Source of the DNA: Pseudomonadota bacterium
Lineage (GTDB): Bacteria > Pseudomonadota > Gammaproteobacteria > Steroidobacterales > Steroidobacteraceae
Reading direction: 5' to 3'
Length of the DNA: 52,023 nt
NCBI GenBank assembly: GCA_021792815.1
Contig: JAJYTX010000003.1
Span: 1 to 52,023 of the forward strand
The translations under genes were made by a program, and so were the position numbers. Shown piece by piece: positions 8,718 through 17,441 of the stretch; position 1 is the stretch's first letter, and each line of letters begins with the position of its first letter. The notes under the pieces were generated by a model. It saw only the letters and a program-made list of their open reading frames with translations. It searched no databases and had not been told where the DNA came from.

Positions 8718-9142
8718 TCCGTGCGCCCAGGCCCGGGGGAGGGGGTGCGGGAGAGCCTGCGGCGCTGCGCGCTCGGGGGGCGCCGGGCCTTCGGTCCCGG
8801 CCGGGTCTTGGCGTGCGCGGCGATGGGCGCGAGTGTCACCTGCGCCAGCGACTCGATGTCGCGCCCGAGCGAGCGGTAGGCGTCGATGAGCGCCCCGCCG
8901 AAGGCGGTGAGCTGCGCTCCTCCTCCGCCCGCGCCGCCCACCGTCGCCGTGGTGGCCGGCGCCGTGAAGGAGTGATTGAGCTCATCGAGCAGCAGCCATG
9001 CGCGGCGGTAGCTCATGCCGAGCGCGCGCGCCGCCCGGCGCAGCGAGCCGGTGTCGCGAATGCCTTCCAACAGCGCCACCTTGCCCGGGCCGATCGAGCA
9101 GCCGGTCGTGAAGTCCACTCGAAAGCGCACCGTCTGTTTCAT
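8714..9142 (-). CDS. ModE-like winged helix-turn-helix transcriptional regulator
   Basis: A 142-residue protein beginning MKQTVRFRVDF, with a LysR/ModE-type winged helix. GPGKVALLEGIRDTGSLRRA and ARALGMSYRRAW correspond to the recognition-helix region of ModE N-terminal domains, and LTAFGGALIDAYR is the family-typical end of that domain. No molybdate-binding (MOP/TOBE) domain follows; the C-terminus is an Arg/Pro-rich tail. Stand-alone domains of this type often regulate molybdenum or other genes. No molybdenum gene is near. The stop overlaps the start of the outer-membrane barrel gene, so it may autoregulate that operon. The ATG at 9142 was chosen because homology begins there; upstream codons look untranslated. 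Confidence 0.82.
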   Translation of the reverse strand: MKQTVRFRVDFTTGCSIGPGKVALLEGIRDTGSLRRAARALGMSYRRAWLLLDELNHSFTAPATTATVGGAGGGGAQLTAFGGALIDAYRSLGRDIESLAQVTLAPIAAHAKTRPGPKARRPPSAQRRRLSRTPSPGPGRTD

Positions 9143-9199
9143 CTCAGCCCGCCTATGGATGCGAGCATACCCGCAACCGGGGCGCGAGTGAGCAGGGGC

Positions 9200-9214
9200 T
9201 CGCGGATATCGCGA
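9200..9214. promoter_or_regulatory. Inverted repeat in the divergent promoter region
   Basis: TCGCG-GATAT-CGCGA is a perfect 5-bp dyad with a 5-base spacer in the 300-bp gap (9143-9442) between the ModE-like gene (minus) and the first glycosyltransferase (plus). It is a reasonable operator candidate for the adjacent winged-helix regulator. The rest of this gap is GC-rich with no clear gene. Confidence 0.3.
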
Positions 9215-9442
9215 AGTGCGCACCGAAAAGCGGCTGCGGATAACCCCTATTCACAGCCCCGGGCGCTCCGTGACTCGGGCGCGGCCCGCGCTCGGGTAGG
9301 CGCGGTGCGTATGCGGCAGGCCGCAGCCCGAGCGCCCGCGCGGCCGGGCTCATCGGTGCCCCGCCACCGGCGGCTTGCTGAACCTCACGCCCCTGCGTCA
9401 CAATGCCCGTTGGCCCCGGACGATCCTGCCCGACACCCGCCG

Positions 9443-10537
9443 ATGCCCGCAACGACATTGACCGCCGCTCCGGGGCCGCCGCTCAACCCCTTCGTGTTCC
9501 GGTTCGGCCGTATCGGCGACATGGTGATGCTGACGGCGGTCCTGCGGTTTCTGCATCGCCGCTACGGCGCTCCGTGTTATGTCGTCGGCATGGACCCGTG
9601 GATCCGCGACATGTACCTGGGGCATCCGGATGTCGAGGCCTGCTGGCACGTGCCGCGCAAGGCGCCGTTTGCGCTCAGCCTGGCGTGGCCCGCGGTGTTG
9701 CGCGCCCTGCGCTCGAGCGCGCCGGCTCCGGTGTACGTGCTCGAGCACCATCGCAGGCAGGTGCCGCGGATCAGACGCCTGTTGTCCTGGGGCGGTATCG
9801 ACCCGGGGCGCTGCCTGTACATCGACGAGGAGCCCGGCACCGAGCGGCTGTGGCTCGACTGTCAGCTGCAGTTCGCCGCGCGCACCCCCGCCTCGGTGCG
9901 GGAGCGGGACTATCCGCAGCCCGAGGCCGCGGATCTCTGGCGGCCGCATCTTCGGGTGATGGAGGATGAGCGGAGCGAGGGGCGGGCCTGGCTCGCCGGG
10001 CGGGGCTGGCGAGGCGAGCCGGTGGTCCTCGTGCAGCCGGGGAATCATCGCACCATGGGGCGGCGGCGCATGCGTCACTGGAGCGATCGGGACGACAAGG
10101 TCTGGCCGCTCGAGAACTGGATCGGCCTGCTCGAGGGAATCCACGCCGCCCATCCTGAGGCGCGGATCCTGCTGCGCGGTGCGGGGGCCGAAGCCTCGAT
10201 GCTCGAGCGGATCCGCGCGGCGGCCTCCGTCCCCCGGGTGGAGGTGGCCGCCTGCGGCCTGCGGCGCCTGTTCGCGCTGTGCGAGCTGGCCCACAGCATG
10301 ATCTCCATCGACACGGGGCCTGCGCATGCCGCCGCCGCGCTCGGTGTCCCGCTCGTGGTGCTCTATGGCATCCAGTCTCCCCGGGTCTGGCTGCCGCGCA
10401 GCGGCGGCAGCTCCCCGGTCCTGGCGATCGAGGCCCCCCACGTCGAGCAGATTTCCCCTCAGGCGGTGCTCGATCTGTGGCGCTCGCTGCCGGCCGGACC
10501 CGATCGGGTCCGGCCGGAGCGCTGCGGCGCCCGGTGA
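9443..10537 (+). CDS. Glycosyltransferase family 9 (heptosyltransferase-like), copy 1
   Basis: This 364-residue protein starts with a proline-rich lead and then FRFGRIGDMVMLTAVLRFL, the N-terminal GxxGD motif of ADP-heptose:LPS heptosyltransferases. The C-terminal half has VVLVQPGNH and the nucleotide-sugar binding loop MISIDTGPAHAAAALGVPLV. GT9 enzymes transfer heptose or related sugars onto LPS core at the inner face of the cytoplasmic membrane. The true acceptor cannot be read from sequence. A paralog follows after 5 bp in the same orientation, so the two form an operon. The frame is open far upstream, but homology supports the ATG at 9443. Confidence 0.88.
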   Translation: MPATTLTAAPGPPLNPFVFRFGRIGDMVMLTAVLRFLHRRYGAPCYVVGMDPWIRDMYLGHPDVEACWHVPRKAPFALSLAWPAVLRALRSSAPAPVYVLEHHRRQVPRIRRLLSWGGIDPGRCLYIDEEPGTERLWLDCQLQFAARTPASVRERDYPQPEAADLWRPHLRVMEDERSEGRAWLAGRGWRGEPVVLVQPGNHRTMGRRRMRHWSDRDDKVWPLENWIGLLEGIHAAHPEARILLRGAGAEASMLERIRAAASVPRVEVAACGLRRLFALCELAHSMISIDTGPAHAAAALGVPLVVLYGIQSPRVWLPRSGGSSPVLAIEAPHVEQISPQAVLDLWRSLPAGPDRVRPERCGAR

Positions 10538-10542
10538 TCCCC

Positions 10543-11598
10543 ATGAGCACGCCCGCGCGAGCACTCACGCCCGTCGTGATCCTCTTCGGCCGGGTCGGGG
10601 ACATGATCATGCTGACCGCCGTCTTGGGCCTGCTGCGCCGCCGCTATGGCGGTCCGTGCCACGTGGTCGGCGCCGGGCCGTGGAACCGCGATATCTATCG
10701 GAGTCATCCCGATGTGGCGCGGTGCTGGACGTTGCCGCGGCATCTGCCGTTTGCAGTCACCGGCGAGTGGCTGGGAGCTGTGCGCGCGCTGCGCCGGAGC
10801 GCGCCGGCGCCGATCTACATCGCCGAGGCGATGCCCCGCCAGCTCTTGCGCATCAGGCGCCTGCTGTCACTGAGCGCCATCGAGGCCGGACGCTGTGTGT
10901 TCCTCGAGGGCGCCCCGAATCTGCAGGAGCACTACCTCGAGTCGCTGGTGCGGTTGGCCGAGCGCACGCCGCCGGTTCTGGCGTCAGCGGACTACCCGTT
11001 GCCCGGCGGGCCGAGCGCACCGAGGCTCGTCACGCTCGAAGCGGAGCGATCGCAGTGCCAGGCGTTGCTGCAGCAAAGGGGTTGGTCCGGACGGCCGATC
11101 GTTCTGATCCAGCCCGGCACGGCGCGTACCTTGAGCGTGCGCAGCCGCAAGCGCTGGCAGCGCGACAATGACCGCTCCTGGCCCGTCGAGCGCTGGCGCG
11201 TGCTCTTGCATGCGCTGCGCGAGCGCCATCCGCAGGCCGCTCTCGTGCTGCGCGGGGCGGCGAGCGAGCTGCCGTTCCTCGAGGCGCTGCGCGAGGCGAT
11301 CGGGCTCGAGGGGCTGGAGGTCGCCGGGCTCGGCCTGCGCGCAAGCTTCGCCCTGATGGAGGCGGCCGAGAGCATGATTTCCATGGACACGGGCATGGCG
11401 CACGCCGCCGCGGCACTTGGACTGCCGGTGGTCGTGATCATGGGCGCGAATCCCCAGTCCCGGGTGCTGCCGCGTGCCGCCTCGGGCTCGGCGGTGGTCG
11501 GCGTCGGCGGCCCGCCGGTGAGCCGGCGGGCCGATCAGATCCCGGTGGAAGCGGTGCTTCAGGCCTGGTGCTCGCTGCCGGTGTGCCCCAGGGTGTGA
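10543..11598 (+). CDS. Glycosyltransferase family 9 (heptosyltransferase-like), copy 2
   Basis: The 351-residue paralog of the preceding gene has VILFGRVGDMIMLTAVLGLL at its N-terminus, VLIQPGTARTL in the middle and the donor-site loop MISMDTGMAHAAAALGLPVV. Many positions match copy 1 (RRRYGGPCHVVG against HRRYGAPCYVVG; RSSAPAP against RRSAPAP), but divergence is substantial, so the duplication is old. Copy 2 probably adds a second sugar of the same class or acts on a different acceptor; this is inference. The ATG at 10543 lies 5 bp after the copy 1 stop. Confidence 0.88.
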   Translation: MSTPARALTPVVILFGRVGDMIMLTAVLGLLRRRYGGPCHVVGAGPWNRDIYRSHPDVARCWTLPRHLPFAVTGEWLGAVRALRRSAPAPIYIAEAMPRQLLRIRRLLSLSAIEAGRCVFLEGAPNLQEHYLESLVRLAERTPPVLASADYPLPGGPSAPRLVTLEAERSQCQALLQQRGWSGRPIVLIQPGTARTLSVRSRKRWQRDNDRSWPVERWRVLLHALRERHPQAALVLRGAASELPFLEALREAIGLEGLEVAGLGLRASFALMEAAESMISMDTGMAHAAAALGLPVVVIMGANPQSRVLPRAASGSAVVGVGGPPVSRRADQIPVEAVLQAWCSLPVCPRV

Positions 11599-11616
11599 CG
11601 CTCCGGCGAGTGCTCG

Positions 11617-13629
11617 TCAGAAGGAGCGCGACACGTCAAACGTCCAGCTGTAGCTGCTCCATAAGACCTGGCCGCCCCTGACTTCCGTGCGCAGATCCCT
11701 CAGGCGCTGGGCCGAGATCACGTTGTGAAAGCCGACCCCGATGCCCCAGCCGGGCAATAGATTGCGCCACTCCAGTCCTGCTCCCACGTACAGGCCATAC
11801 GCCGGCGAGGCCAGCGCATAACGGGCCGCGCCGAGGAACGCGTGCGCCGCCAGGTGTCTGCCGAAGCGGTAGCGGTAATCGACCATCCGCACCCCGAGCA
11901 TCGGCCGCCCCCGGAGGGAATCGACATCGAGCGCCACCCCGATGTCCTGGTGCGCCGAGATGCGCCGGCGGGCGCCGATCGTGAAGTGCGGGCCGCCCGC
12001 CCACGGCGTGTAGTGGCGGGCGTAACCTGTCCTGTACACCAGCAGTCGGTAATAGTTGACGCCCGTCTTGATGAACCAGTGGTCCCCCTTGGGGGTCTTG
12101 CCGGCGAAGGCGGAGGTCGGATCGAAGTGGCTGAGCAGCGCCTCCCCGTCGCGCAGGTATCCCTCGACCCGCAGGTAGTGGTGGCCGAAGACGTCCCGGC
12201 CGGCCTGCAGCTCGAGACCGACGGCATAGCCGCGCCAGGGGTAGGAGTAGCTGAGCGAGCCCAGGTACTCGTTCCGGTAGGGGAAGGTGGCGAAGCGGGT
12301 GAGGTCCTCGTTGGTGAGCGCGCGCAGCTTCAGCTGCATGTAGCCGCCGAAGGACGGCGTCCAGCCGATGCGCAGCATGTCGCTCTGGCCGCCGACCTGG
12401 TCGGCGAGCGCGGTGGCCGTGGCGAGCACGCGCTGGTCGCCGAACCAGCTGCCGATGTTGGCGCCATAGTTGGTGAGGCCGTCGAGGTAGCCCGTTTGAA
12501 CGGGCGATGCGGGGTGCACGTACCACGTGGGCGCCCAGGAGGAGTATTCGAAGGTGAAGTCGAACGGTCCGATGAGCGGAAAGTCGATACCGGCCGAGAG
12601 CGCGGGCTTGCCGAGCAGGTAGTTCTGGCCCATGACGGTGTCGTTGCCGGCGTACTCGAAGTACACCGAGAAGGGGTAGCGGCCGGGGAAGATGAACCGG
12701 CTGGTGATCGAGGCCTCCTGCTTGGCGACCACGTGCGTGCCGGTGTTGAAGCCGGTGGTTTGCGCCTTGGCGGGATTGAAGAACGCCTGCATGATGTTGC
12801 TGACCGACTCCCCGCCGGCTGCGCCGCCGCCCCAGAAGAGCACCCGCTGCAGCGACAGCGCCCAGCCGCTCACCGGCTCGATGCCCACCCTGACGCCGCC
12901 CATCTTCGGATAGCCGCGGGTGAATCGATGCGGCGTGTTCACCGAGAGCGGCAGCTCGATCCGGCTCGACTCCGACATGCGCGCGAGGAACACCGAGTAG
13001 TGAAGCCTCAGGCGCGTCAGCGGCTGGTAGTTCGACAGGGTGATGGAGGGCATGGTGGGCGCCTCGGTGCTGATCAGCATCGAGCTGTCGGTCATGGGCG
13101 ACCACCAGTGATCGCGCCAGCCGATATCGAGCTGCGCCCAGTCGAACCCCAGGCTGAGGTACGTCCCCGTCGGGGTCGCGCGGCCCTGGTGGGCCTCGCC
13201 GCCCAAATTGAGCAGCACGTAGGGGCTGAACTGGATATAGGCCGCACCGGCGATCTGGTAGGGACTTTGCGCCGTGGTGCCGTGCTGGTTGGGCAGGGTG
13301 ATGTTGGAGTGCCCCGTGGTCAGGGCCGCGGAGATGCTCGCGAATTCCACGCCGGTGCCATGCATGTAGCGATGCAGATAGTGCCTGACGCGCTCGCACA
13401 GCGGCCGGTCCACCTTGCACGCCTTGGGCAGGGCCTGCAGCACCAGCGCCGCGGGAATGGGCCGGGACATGACCGGCTCGTCCCCCAGGATCATGACTCG
13501 CTCGATCGCATTCTCGACGTCCGGATCGAGGTTCAGCGGCAGGTAGGGACTTACGCCGCGCGCGAGTGCGCTCTGCCACAGGGAGAGAAAAACCATCAAT
13601 GAGACGGCCAGCGTCGCTCGGCGGGTCAT
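11617..13629 (-). CDS. Wzi-type capsule assembly outer-membrane protein
   Basis: A 670-residue exported protein: MTRRATLAVSLMVFLSLWQS is a signal peptide, with probable cleavage after SALA. A helical head at residues 25-100 (YLPLNLDPDVENAIERVMIL, PIPAALVLQAL) precedes a long beta-barrel with repeated aromatic strand ends, closing in SYSWTFDVSRSF with a C-terminal Phe. Wzi-family proteins sit in the outer membrane and bind or anchor capsular polysaccharide at the surface. The gene is convergent with the two glycosyltransferases and lies in a region making GDP-mannose and UDP-glucuronate, which fits surface polysaccharide attachment. It is longer than E. coli Wzi (about 480 residues), as in many non-enteric relatives. 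Confidence 0.82.
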   Translation of the reverse strand: MTRRATLAVSLMVFLSLWQSALARGVSPYLPLNLDPDVENAIERVMILGDEPVMSRPIPAALVLQALPKACKVDRPLCERVRHYLHRYMHGTGVEFASISAALTTGHSNITLPNQHGTTAQSPYQIAGAAYIQFSPYVLLNLGGEAHQGRATPTGTYLSLGFDWAQLDIGWRDHWWSPMTDSSMLISTEAPTMPSITLSNYQPLTRLRLHYSVFLARMSESSRIELPLSVNTPHRFTRGYPKMGGVRVGIEPVSGWALSLQRVLFWGGGAAGGESVSNIMQAFFNPAKAQTTGFNTGTHVVAKQEASITSRFIFPGRYPFSVYFEYAGNDTVMGQNYLLGKPALSAGIDFPLIGPFDFTFEYSSWAPTWYVHPASPVQTGYLDGLTNYGANIGSWFGDQRVLATATALADQVGGQSDMLRIGWTPSFGGYMQLKLRALTNEDLTRFATFPYRNEYLGSLSYSYPWRGYAVGLELQAGRDVFGHHYLRVEGYLRDGEALLSHFDPTSAFAGKTPKGDHWFIKTGVNYYRLLVYRTGYARHYTPWAGGPHFTIGARRRISAHQDIGVALDVDSLRGRPMLGVRMVDYRYRFGRHLAAHAFLGAARYALASPAYGLYVGAGLEWRNLLPGWGIGVGFHNVISAQRLRDLRTEVRGGQVLWSSYSWTFDVSRSF

Positions 13630-13697
13630 TCCTTAAGTCCTTCGTGCTTGCGCTTGCGCGGACAGGCGCGCCACGGTAGCCAGTGCGGCCACAAAGA

Positions 13698-14516
13698 TCA
13701 ATCGTCGTAGCGTATGCGGCACTGCGCGCCGCGCTCGAGTCGCTCGCCGACGCCTGTGGCGATGACGGCGTTCTCGCCGAACGTGACGCCGCGCAGCGTC
13801 GGGTCGAAGCGGAACGTGCGCAGCACCGGCAGGGGATCGAGCCCGCGGGTGCCGCTGAGTTGATCGGTCGAGGGGACGATGCAGCGCACGCAAGGCTTGA
13901 CCAGGCGCAGCCACACCGGGCCGATCCCGAGGGCGGCGATGCGGTCCTCCTCGAACGCTGGCAACCCCTCGATGACCAGATTCGGGCGGAAGCGCTCCAT
14001 CGGAAGCCTCTGCGGCAGGCGGCGGTTGAGCTCATCGAGCGAGGCGCGGTTGCAGACCAGCACGGGATAGCCATCCGGGAAGGCGATCGGGGCGGGCTGG
14101 GGGCCCGCGTACTCGGGGTTGGCCAGACGGGGCGGGGAGCGCGGAACGCGCACGATGCGCGCCGGCTCCCCGAGCACCGCGCTCACCCACTGCGCGGCCG
14201 CATCGCCCTGCTCGAGTCCCTCGCAGGAGTCCTTCCACACCCGGATCGGGTGCGCTTCGCCGCAAGGGGTGAGCGGTAGGGGCAGCGTCCGCTGGCCCTG
14301 CGTATCGAGGAGCAGGTGCTCGCTCGTCAGCGCGGTGGCGATGCGGGCCAGGCGGGGATGCGTGCGCTGGGTGAGGAACAGGCCGTCCTCGCGTACCACC
14401 ATCCAGTGCCGGTCCCACTCGAAGCCGGTGGCGGCGAGGCGCGCCGCCGGCAGGGCAATGCCGCGTGCGGATTTCAGCGGGTAGACGTTGATTTCCTGTA
14501 CGATCGGCGCGGACAT
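13698..14516 (-). CDS. MOSC domain protein (YcbX-like, without ferredoxin domain)
   Basis: A 272-residue protein with a MOSC N-terminal beta-barrel (INVYPLKSARGIALPAARLA, WDRHWMVVREDG, TQRTHPRLA) and a C-terminal MOSC domain with RFRPNLVIEG and the conserved cysteine segment VKPCVRCIVPSTDQ. MOSC proteins bind molybdenum cofactor through a cysteine. YcbX and mARC relatives reduce N-hydroxylated compounds. The [2Fe-2S] ferredoxin domain of E. coli YcbX is absent, so another electron donor would be needed. The presence of a ModE-like regulator nearby may be coincidental. The ATG at 14516 is well supported by homology at MSAPIVQEINVYPLKS. Confidence 0.9.
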   Translation of the reverse strand: MSAPIVQEINVYPLKSARGIALPAARLAATGFEWDRHWMVVREDGLFLTQRTHPRLARIATALTSEHLLLDTQGQRTLPLPLTPCGEAHPIRVWKDSCEGLEQGDAAAQWVSAVLGEPARIVRVPRSPPRLANPEYAGPQPAPIAFPDGYPVLVCNRASLDELNRRLPQRLPMERFRPNLVIEGLPAFEEDRIAALGIGPVWLRLVKPCVRCIVPSTDQLSGTRGLDPLPVLRTFRFDPTLRGVTFGENAVIATGVGERLERGAQCRIRYDD

Positions 14517-14710
14517 CCGAGAATTCTATAATCGTTCATGACCGGCGTGTCTGGCATCGCGAGGATTGCCCATCGGGTGCCGCTCGAGCCGGCATCGCGG
14601 GGCTCTCCGTGGGCCGAGCCCCCACGCCCCTGATCGGGCTTGCGCGAGCATCCCGGCATGAGCGAAGGCCCGGGGGGCGATGTCAGCGTTGCGTCAGGAA
14701 TGCGTGCCAT

Positions 14711-14730
14711 AATCGAATCATGATCCGATT
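14711..14730. promoter_or_regulatory. 20-bp near-perfect palindrome upstream of the FecR-domain gene
   Basis: AATCGAATCATGATCCGATT is a dyad in which nine of ten base pairs match, centred on ATCATGAT, 54 bp before the ATG of the FecR/DUF6600 gene. The divergent MOSC gene starts about 195 bp away. Position and symmetry fit an operator for a dimeric regulator. No regulator gene is adjacent. Confidence 0.4.
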
Positions 14731-14784
14731 ACGGTCGGAACGCGGAGCACCGGATCCGCGGCCCGACCGTCGGGAGTGTCCGCC

Positions 14785-17160
14785 ATGAAAAAATCGCCGG
14801 GAGCGATTTTGGACGGTGCGCAGCACCGGTCCCGATGGGGCGAGGCTCAGGATGGGCCGCGCAGAATCCGTCCGTCAACGGCGCTGGCCGTGATCGGCGC
14901 GGTCCTCGCTCTGTCGATGAGCGCGGTGACGGCCGCCCAGGGCAGCCCGCCGGGGCGCACGGCGCAGCTGAGCTATGTCTCCGGGAGCGTGTGGCTCGAG
15001 CCTGCCGGCACGCACAACTGGGTCGCTGCCGAGCTCAACCGGCCGATGACCATCGGTGACAAGATCTGGGCCGACCGCGATTCGCGCGTCGAGCTCAACA
15101 TCGGCGATGCGGTGATCCGGCTGTGGAGCATGACGGGATTCTCCTTTCTGAACCTCGACCGGCGCATCGCGCAGATGCAAGTGACGGCGGGCGATGTCAT
15201 CGTGCGCGTGTTCAGCCTGGCCGATGGCGGGCAGGACGAGATCGACACGCCCAATCTGGCACTGTCGCTTGAGCGGCCGGGCATCTACCGCGTGGAGGTG
15301 AGCGGGAGCGGCGATACCACGATCGTGGAAGTGGTCGAGGGCCAGGCGGTGGCGAGCGGAGGCGGCAAGACCTACACGGTGAGCGCACAGCAGAGCGTCA
15401 CCTTCATGGGCACCACCTCGCTGACGGCCGATTACGCGCTGTTGGGCGCGCCCGATGCGTTCGATGACTGGTCGATGTCGCGGGACCGGGAGGAGGCCAA
15501 GGCCGCCGCGGCTGTCGAGCAATACGTCTCGCCGGATGTGGTCGGCGCGAATGAGCTGGCCGGCTATGGCGATTGGCAGTACACGCAGTGGGGCTATGCC
15601 TGGTTCCCCGCCGTGCCGGCAGGCTGGGCGCCGTACAGCCTCGGCTACTGGACGTGGATCTTCCCCTGGGGCTGGACCTGGGTCGATGATGAGCCCTGGG
15701 GCTTTGCGCCGTTTCATTACGGGCGCTGGGGCTGGTGGAACGGGGACTGGTGCTGGGTTCCGGGTCCGCGCAGGGTGCGGCCGATCTATTCCCCGGCCAT
15801 GGTGGCCTTCACGCGCGGGCGCATCGGGCGTATCGGGGCCTCGGCCGGGGTGCGAAGGGTCCGGCCCGTCGGCTGGCTTCCGCTCGGTCCGCGGGACGTT
15901 TACCTGCCGGGCTATGCCGCCAGCCGCGCGTATGTGCGCAACATCAATCTTTCCAATTCCACGGCCCTCAACGCGACCGTGGTCAAAGCCAGATACGGCG
16001 CACACCGCCCCCGGGTGATCTACGCCAACAGCCGCGTTCCAGGGGCGATCACCGTCGTGCCGCGCTCCGTGTTCACCACGGCGCAACCAGTCGCTCCGCA
16101 CCGTATCACCCTGCCGCGGCGCGGCATCATGAGCGTGCATTTCACCAACGCGGCGCCGACCCTCACGCCAGTGAAGGCGAGCGTGCTCGGCCCGGGCGCA
16201 GCACGTCGATTCTCCCCGCCTCGCGGACTGATCGACCGGCCGGCGGTGGTGCGTCTCGCCCCCTCGCGGGCACCGGTGCCCTTCGCTGCGCAGCGGGTGG
16301 CGATCCGCGCCAACGGCGGGCATCCGCTGAGCCTCGGCCAGTGGGAGCGCCTGCGGCCCAACAGGCCGGTGGTTCCGGTGCGGCTCGCGGGTTTCGCGGC
16401 GCGCGGGGCGCCTGGGATGGCGGGTGAGGCGATACCGTCACTGCAGCGCCGGCCGGCCGTTGGGGGTGCGGGCGTCCCGAGCAATCGCCCACCGTGGCTG
16501 CTGCGCGAGGCGCGAGGGACGGCAAGCGGGGTAGTGCCTTCACGGCACCGGCCGGCGTTTGAGCGTCCCAGCGCCCCGTCCGGCCGCCCGCCGTGGGCGC
16601 TCGGCCGGACGGGGCGTTCGGCTGCCGGGCACCCGGCGAGGCCGCACAGTCCTCGTTTCGAGGGGTTTCATCCGCACAGAGCGCCCCGGCTCCAGAGACC
16701 CCCTCGCTATGTCGCGCCTGCGCCTCGCTACGCGCCTGCACCTCGCTACGCGCCTGCGCCTTCCCCCCATTTCGCGAATCCTCCCCGCTTCCGGAGAGCG
16801 CCTCGTCTGCAGAGTGCGCCTCACTTTCCTGCGTACCACCCCAGCCCTCCCGCTTGGCACGCTCCGGCGCCCCGATTCCACCCCGGCGGGCCGCCGCCTG
16901 GGCCCAGACGTCCTCTGCCGTTCCAGTCGGCTTTCGCGAGTCCGGCCGGGCTGCCCCGATGGCGCTCACCGCCGATGTATCGGGCTCAGCCGGGCACGGC
17001 CGGATCGGTCCCGGCTGCCCTGCCGGTGGCAGGCAACACCTATGCGCCGCCGACGACGCCGCCGCCGATGTATCGGCCCGTGGGCGCCATGGTGCCCCAG
17101 CACTTCGCTCCGCGTCCGTTCATTGCCCGCGCGCTCCAGGCGCCTCCCCCCAGGCTTTAG
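14785..17160 (+). CDS. Exported FecR-domain protein with DUF6600-like Trp-rich region and Pro-rich tail
   Basis: A protein of about 791 residues, starting at ATG 14785 (a GTG at 14776 is the alternative). Residues 30-55 hold a hydrophobic signal segment ending AVTAAQG. A FecR-like domain covers about 60-220 (GSVWLEPAG, ADRDSRVELNIGDAVIRL, IDTPNLALSLERPG). It is followed by a Trp-rich stretch at about 245-330 (WTWIFPWGWTWVDDEPWGF, HYGRWGWWNGDW) typical of DUF6600 proteins. The last 300 residues are Pro/Arg/Ala-rich with PRYAPA repeats. It is probably secreted to the periplasm or cell surface. There is no FecI sigma gene or TonB receptor nearby, so classic FecR signalling is unlikely. The function is unknown. 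Confidence 0.8.
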   Translation: MKKSPGAILDGAQHRSRWGEAQDGPRRIRPSTALAVIGAVLALSMSAVTAAQGSPPGRTAQLSYVSGSVWLEPAGTHNWVAAELNRPMTIGDKIWADRDSRVELNIGDAVIRLWSMTGFSFLNLDRRIAQMQVTAGDVIVRVFSLADGGQDEIDTPNLALSLERPGIYRVEVSGSGDTTIVEVVEGQAVASGGGKTYTVSAQQSVTFMGTTSLTADYALLGAPDAFDDWSMSRDREEAKAAAAVEQYVSPDVVGANELAGYGDWQYTQWGYAWFPAVPAGWAPYSLGYWTWIFPWGWTWVDDEPWGFAPFHYGRWGWWNGDWCWVPGPRRVRPIYSPAMVAFTRGRIGRIGASAGVRRVRPVGWLPLGPRDVYLPGYAASRAYVRNINLSNSTALNATVVKARYGAHRPRVIYANSRVPGAITVVPRSVFTTAQPVAPHRITLPRRGIMSVHFTNAAPTLTPVKASVLGPGAARRFSPPRGLIDRPAVVRLAPSRAPVPFAAQRVAIRANGGHPLSLGQWERLRPNRPVVPVRLAGFAARGAPGMAGEAIPSLQRRPAVGGAGVPSNRPPWLLREARGTASGVVPSRHRPAFERPSAPSGRPPWALGRTGRSAAGHPARPHSPRFEGFHPHRAPRLQRPPRYVAPAPRYAPAPRYAPAPSPHFANPPRFRRAPRLQSAPHFPAYHPSPPAWHAPAPRFHPGGPPPGPRRPLPFQSAFASPAGLPRWRSPPMYRAQPGTAGSVPAALPVAGNTYAPPTTPPPMYRPVGAMVPQHFAPRPFIARALQAPPPRL
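16702..16758 (+). repeat. Short in-frame tandem repeat (PRYAPA units)
   Basis: Three consecutive units of 21, 18 and 18 bases (CCTCGCTACGCGCCTGCA and variants) encode PRYVAPA, PRYAPA and PRYAPA inside the Pro-rich tail of the FecR-domain gene. The near identity of the last two units (one base differs) suggests recent slippage, so the number of units may vary between strains. Confidence 0.7.
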
Positions 17161-17441
17161 TGGGGGCCAGCCCCCCGGCGCGCACCATTGCGCACGCTCG
17201 TTCGCCGCTGAGGGTGCTGCGGCTTGCCCCGCTCCCAGACTCCACTTCTCGTGCCGCGCATGTGACCCGGCTCTCGTTTCTTAAATCCAACGCCGGCCAA
17301 TAGTTATACGAATACCGCCGCGCCCGCGGGGGGGTTCGGTTTTGCGAAACACCGGGGGGATTTTCCGTGCTGCCGGCACCGCCCGGTGCCACTTAAGCTG
17401 CCGGCTGTCCGTACATTGTGACGGGGTTCAGGAGGGTACAG

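Noticed and set aside
14641..14713. CATAAT at 14708-14713 with TTGCGT at 14689 as a sigma-70 promoter for the FecR-domain gene
   Set aside because: The spacing is only 13 bases instead of about 17, so the match is not convincing.
17161..17200. GGGGG/CCCCC hairpin at the end of the FecR-domain gene as terminator
   Set aside because: The stem (17162-17175) is short, no T-tract follows, and the region can pair in several ways; evidence is too weak.
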